Of a DNA stretch of 24,424 nt, positions 21,378 to 24,424 are shown in pieces. Position numbers and translations under genes: made by a program. The stretch's first letter is position 1, and each line of letters starts with the position of its first letter. The notes beneath the pieces are model-generated. The model saw only the letters and a program-made list of their open reading frames with translations, ran no database searches and was not told the DNA's origin. The stretch covers positions 1 through 24,424 of the forward strand of contig CAZGZR010000039.1 in the NCBI GenBank assembly GCA_964529745.1, given 5' to 3'. The DNA comes from RBG-16-57-9 sp964529745 (GTDB lineage: Archaea > Thermoproteota > Bathyarchaeia > TCS64).

Positions 21378-22412
21378 TCAGCCTTCGTGCGTGAACGCAT
21401 ACGCGATGTTGGCGCCTTCCTGGACGGTCTGTAGACCGCCTGACGTCCCCAGAGCGTCGCCGCAGGGGTAGGCCCAGATGTAGCCATCCACGGGCATCTT
21501 CACCTGCTCGAGCACGTCGCCGTAGAGGTCGTAGATCTCCGCGAAGACCTCTCCCTTCTTAACGAGGTCGCCCGGGGTGCTGAGGAAGCGTATGACTCCG
21601 CCCCTGTTAGCCCTCAGGACGCCGTGGAACCTGTTGACTCCTGGGACTATGGGGAAGCCCTCTTGGGGCTCCTGCTCGCCGTCGATCATGTCGAAGAGCT
21701 TCATGATGTTTAGGACGCCCTTGACCCCCGCCGTCGTCGAGGGCTCGGAGATCCATCTCCCGTCTATGAGCTCCATCAGGAGGATGGGGCAACCCTTCTT
21801 GGCGGCGAGGTTGCCGATGGTGGGCGGGGCGTCTTCGCTGAACGGCGACTCGGAGACGATGGTGGTGACGCCGAAGGCCTCGGCCATTTTCTTCAGATCG
21901 TCCTTGGTCTTGGGGTTGCCTAGGTTGATCCACTGGTAGATCAACGAGTCAGGCCTGGTGTTGCAGTGGATGTTGATCCCGACGTCTCCTTTGCTCCAAG
22001 CCTCGGTCCAGAGCGCGTAGGCGAGCCTCTCCGTTGTGTTGCCGTTGGGCTTGTCCGCGGTGATGAGGCTGCCGCTCCCGCCGCCCCCCACATCGAGGTT
22101 GTCGATCCAGGATAGGTACTGGTGGTGCATGTAGGCCAGGGGGTTCGCGACCGGGATGCCTATGATCGCCCCCCTAAGGTCCTTGGGCTTGACCTTCTCC
22201 CTCATGACCTTGCGGATGACTTCTATCCCCTGGATCTCTATCCCGTGCTGGGTCGACGTCATCACTAGGGTGGGGCCTTCTTTTGCCCCGTTCATCACCA
22301 GGACGGGGATGTCGATGCTAGTGTTTGTGTTCAGCTCGACTCCCTTGATGATCCCCTTCTTCAGCTCTCCTCTCTTAGCGGATGCGTTTCCGACCTTGAG
22401 TGTTTCTGGCAT
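21378..22412 (-). CDS. AstE/AspA-type zinc deacylase (succinylglutamate desuccinylase/aspartoacylase family)
   Basis: A 344-residue M14-like metallo-hydrolase (PF04952 type) that removes acyl groups from amino acids or related amides. LVMTSTQHGIEIQGIEVIRK (about 49-68) gives the His and Glu zinc ligands (HG-x-E), and DVGINIHCNTRPDSL (about 143-157) the third ligand His. ILLMELIDGRW (about 211-221) supplies the probable catalytic Glu. The C-terminal beta domain GGVIRFLSTPGDLVKKGEVFAEIYDLYGD, then PVDGYIWAYP, is typical of the AspA/AstE branch in archaea. The gene lies in the DUF917 island and reads toward DUF917 paralog 3. Without the inserted element the two would be about 135 bases apart. 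Substrate is probably an N-acyl or ring-opened product of the pathway (inference). Confidence 0.85.
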   Translation of the reverse strand: MPETLKVGNASAKRGELKKGIIKGVELNTNTSIDIPVLVMNGAKEGPTLVMTSTQHGIEIQGIEVIRKVMREKVKPKDLRGAIIGIPVANPLAYMHHQYLSWIDNLDVGGGGSGSLITADKPNGNTTERLAYALWTEAWSKGDVGINIHCNTRPDSLIYQWINLGNPKTKDDLKKMAEAFGVTTIVSESPFSEDAPPTIGNLAAKKGCPILLMELIDGRWISEPSTTAGVKGVLNIMKLFDMIDGEQEPQEGFPIVPGVNRFHGVLRANRGGVIRFLSTPGDLVKKGEVFAEIYDLYGDVLEQVKMPVDGYIWAYPCGDALGTSGGLQTVQEGANIAYAFTHEG

Positions 22413-22624
22413 ATAATTACCCGATATAGATCATCCATGAGACGTAAAATAGTTTTCATCTCTAATAACTACATTAAAGTAGATTCACTAGAATTCTAAT
22501 TTATAGTAATAAAAAATAGCGGAGTTAGTTAAACTCGTCTTAATGACAACGAACGACATAAATAGACTCGATCTTTAAGGCACCTTTTTTAAGACATGAG
22601 GCCGGATCTCTCTGAGATAACGAC
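22413..22624. promoter_or_regulatory. Divergent promoter region between deacylase and DUF917 paralog 4
   Basis: No gene. It contains CTAGAATTCTA (22488-22498, palindrome TAGAATTCTA) resembling the inverted repeat in the DUF917 paralog 3 promoter, AT-rich stretches, and plus-strand TATA-like CATAAATAG near 22558-22566 and CTTTAAGG near 22572-22580 that could serve paralog 4. Confidence 0.35.
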
Positions 22625-23737
22625 ATGAAGGTATTAAGCAAACAGGACATGCTCGACTACGTGACAGGGGCGGTGATCCTGGGCTGCGGCGGAGGAGGAG
22701 GAGCCCAGTGGGGCACCTCCATGATCGACGAAGCCTACGACGCCGGGTACGAGTTTGAACTAGCCGATCTCGACGAGGTCGACGACGACAAGCTCCTATG
22801 CATCTTGGCCGGTGTGGGTGGGGGCGTCCCGCAGGAAATACGGGACAAGCTGGCTCCCTACTACGAGAAGTTCGACACTGGTGACCGCGTTCCACGCTTG
22901 CGCCAGGCAGCCAAGGAGCTGTCCGAGTTCCTCGGGGAGGAGATCTACTCCTACATAGCGGCAGAGACTGGGGGCGGGAACGGCGTCCTCCCCATGTTCC
23001 TGAACGCTCTGGAGGGGAAGCCGTCGGTGGACGCTGACTGCTGCGGGAGGGCCAAGCCAGAGATGGGGATCTCCCTCACGACGGTGGCTAGGATGCCCAT
23101 CACGCCACTCACAATGGTCTCCCCGTTCATGGAGACCGTCATACTCAAGAGTGCCGTGGACGACGACAGGGCCGAGGACATCACCAGACACGTGGCCGTT
23201 GCCTGCGGTGGAGGCGTCACCGTCGCCCGCTGCCCAGGTAAGGTGAAGGACTACAAGCGTGCCGTGGCCCCGAGACAGGTGTCGAACTGCATAAAGATCG
23301 GCGCGGCCGTCAGGGACGCGAAGGAGAACGGCGTTGACCCCACGGAAGGCTTCATGGAAGCCTCGGGGGCTTCCAAGGTCTTCCAGGGTAAAGTCTCCAA
23401 GTGGGAGATGGAGGGTAGAGGGGGCTTCAACTGGGGCGACTGGTACATCGAAGGAGCAGGCGACTACGAGGGACATAGCCTACGGGTGTGGTACAAAAAC
23501 GAGAACCTCGTCAGCTGGCTCGACGACGAGCCTTTCGTCATGGGCCCAGACCTGATATGTATCGTGGAGGACGGCACCTTCGAGGGGCTCTCAAACTTCA
23601 TGCGTGAAGGGACTCACGCGGGGAAGGACGTCACGGTTTTCGCGCTGAGGGCCATCGAGGCTTGGAGAAAACCGAAGGGGATCGAGCTGTTCAGCCCCAG
23701 ACACTTCGGCTTCGACATCGAGTACGCCCCTTTCTAA
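22625..23737 (+). CDS. DUF917-like protein, short divergent paralog 4
   Basis: A 370-residue DUF917 protein, shorter than its neighbours (about 395-420). The N-terminus MKVLSKQDMLDYVTGAVILG followed by CGGGGGAQWG keeps the Gly-rich loop but with CGGGGG in place of ATGGGG. The usual 'P-W-x-EIPGxDW' segment is missing, and the A-x-x-RAVPE element reads CCGRAKPEMG. The C-terminal half is well kept: FNWGDWYIEGAGDYEGHSLR followed by VWYKNENLVSW, then GPDLICIVEDGTFEGLSNF and FSPRHFGFDIEYAPF. It lacks the last few residues (PIEE-) of the others. It probably belongs to a separate subfamily with another substrate. It is followed by paralog 5 on the same strand. Confidence 0.85.
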   Translation: MKVLSKQDMLDYVTGAVILGCGGGGGAQWGTSMIDEAYDAGYEFELADLDEVDDDKLLCILAGVGGGVPQEIRDKLAPYYEKFDTGDRVPRLRQAAKELSEFLGEEIYSYIAAETGGGNGVLPMFLNALEGKPSVDADCCGRAKPEMGISLTTVARMPITPLTMVSPFMETVILKSAVDDDRAEDITRHVAVACGGGVTVARCPGKVKDYKRAVAPRQVSNCIKIGAAVRDAKENGVDPTEGFMEASGASKVFQGKVSKWEMEGRGGFNWGDWYIEGAGDYEGHSLRVWYKNENLVSWLDDEPFVMGPDLICIVEDGTFEGLSNFMREGTHAGKDVTVFALRAIEAWRKPKGIELFSPRHFGFDIEYAPF

Positions 23738-23814
23738 ACCCCTTTTCCCATTTTCCTCGAGATCTGAAAGATCAGAGCCACCGAAACCAGCCTTCCAATA
23801 TGGAAAAACATCTA

Positions 23815-23832
23815 AAATTAGTTTTAAATATA
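23815..23832 (+). promoter_or_regulatory. TATA-like promoter of DUF917 paralog 5
   Basis: AAATTAGTTTTAAATATA lies about 28-40 bases before the ATG at 23857, which places transcription start close to the start codon, so paralog 5 probably has its own short-leader transcript. Confidence 0.45.
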
Positions 23833-23856
23833 GAGACAAGGATTGTAGTGAAGGAA

Positions 23857-24424
23857 ATGAAGAAACTAACCAAGGAAGACGTTCTCGACTACCAGCTTGG
23901 ATGCACAACGCTATCGACAGGAGGCGGAGGCGTAGCCCCGTCTCTCGAGGCTGTGGGTAGGATGGTTGACGCCGTCTTAGACGAGGGCCACGAGCTAAAC
24001 CTCGTCAGCCTCGATGAGATACCCGACGACGCGTATGTCTTCTCGGCCTGCGGGACGGGAGGCGACATCCGCTCCGAGATGAAGGAAAAATGGAAGGGTT
24101 GGCCGAGGCAGAGGCTCACCAGAGACGGCCGCCAATACGACCGCTCGGAGAGGCTGAAGGACATGATCATGCAGGCGGACAGGGAGTGGTGTCCCCTCAA
24201 CACGTGGTCCGAGATCCCCGGCCCCGACTTCTCGGAGCTGGGGACCAAGAGACTCGCCGAACTCGTCGGCCAGGAGCCCTACTCCCACATCCAGTTCGAG
24301 GTCGCCCCAGGGTTCGTAAGGACCCTTTGCAGCCTAGCGAGACAGGGAAAGCCCTTCATCGACGCCACCGTCGCAGGGCACAGGGCCGCCCCGGAGATCG
24401 CGCAGAACGGCCTCAACCTAGCCA
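23857..24424 (+). CDS. DUF917-like protein, paralog 5 (cut by window end)
   Basis: The first 189 codons of a DUF917 protein; the frame is open to the end of the window. MKKLTKEDVLDYQLGCTTLS then TGGGGVAPSLEAVGRMVDA carries the TGGGG loop. EIPDDAYVFSACGTGGDIRS, LNTWSEIPGPDFSELGTKRL and FIDATVAGHRAAPEIAQNGL follow in the family order, so this copy keeps the EIPGPD segment that paralog 4 lacks. AAGGA just before the ATG may serve as ribosome site; GTG at 23848 is an alternative start. The catalytic C-terminal half lies outside the window. Confidence 0.88.
   Translation, partial: MKKLTKEDVLDYQLGCTTLSTGGGGVAPSLEAVGRMVDAVLDEGHELNLVSLDEIPDDAYVFSACGTGGDIRSEMKEKWKGWPRQRLTRDGRQYDRSERLKDMIMQADREWCPLNTWSEIPGPDFSELGTKRLAELVGQEPYSHIQFEVAPGFVRTLCSLARQGKPFIDATVAGHRAAPEIAQNGLNLA

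Overview
The window looks like a chromosomal segment of an archaeon. Many genes have a TATA-like box about 25-35 bases before the start and a very short or absent leader. GTG and TTG starts are common, Arg is often AGG, and the gene families have archaeal character. The lineage cannot be fixed from this sequence; a TACK-type archaeon such as a Thermoproteota or Bathyarchaeia member is a guess. Host genes are GC-rich with AT-rich promoters.

Layout. (1) 1-9200 is a mixed region of small enzymes and membrane proteins: an ICMT-like methyltransferase, a nitroreductase, a GNAT acetyltransferase, a five-bladed beta-propeller (GH43-like) protein, a SAM methyltransferase, a SLOG-like protein, several membrane proteins, an ArsR-like regulator overlapping its membrane-protein partner, and a protein that appears to fuse a CPBP/Rce1-type membrane domain to an ICMT-like methyltransferase. 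Two gene remnants lie between them: a SnoaL-like tail, and a small secreted ORF broken by an in-frame TAG. (2) 9171-9791 is a very AT-rich stretch with no convincing gene. (3) 9792-16400 and 21378-24424 form a metabolic island: five diverged DUF917 (S-methyl-thiohydantoin desulfurase-like, PF06032) proteins, an AroM-like protein, a hydantoin/Asp-Glu racemase-like protein, an aldo/keto reductase with two ferredoxin-type cysteine clusters, and an AstE/AspA-type zinc deacylase. The genes suggest opening, racemising or deacylating a cyclic amide or N-acyl amino acid, but no classical hydantoinase (HyuA/HyuB) is in view.

(4) The island is split by a 4.8-kb transposon-like element at 16534-21366. 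It has 25-bp perfect terminal inverted repeats and is flanked by a 9-bp direct duplication (TGGGGAGAC). All its genes read on the minus strand: a winged-HTH protein, a TGT-superfamily protein that may be DpdA-like, a tRNA-Thr-like gene with one extra base in the anticodon arm, a zinc-ribbon DDE transposase, a ribbon-helix-helix protein, a small coiled-coil protein, and a DNA methyltransferase fused to an Mrr-like nuclease domain. The element is clearly more AT-rich than its surroundings. A transposon that combines its own modification/restriction enzyme, a base-exchanging TGT-like enzyme and a tRNA is the most unusual thing in the window.

How it may work together (inference): the RHH protein probably controls the transposase operon through two palindromes around its TATA box. 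The wHTH protein probably controls itself and the TGT-like gene through a palindrome at its start. The MTase-nuclease fusion could stabilise the element as a selfish restriction-modification unit. The host island probably handles a hydantoin-, thiohydantoin- or lactam-like substrate, with paralogous DUF917 proteins for different substrates.
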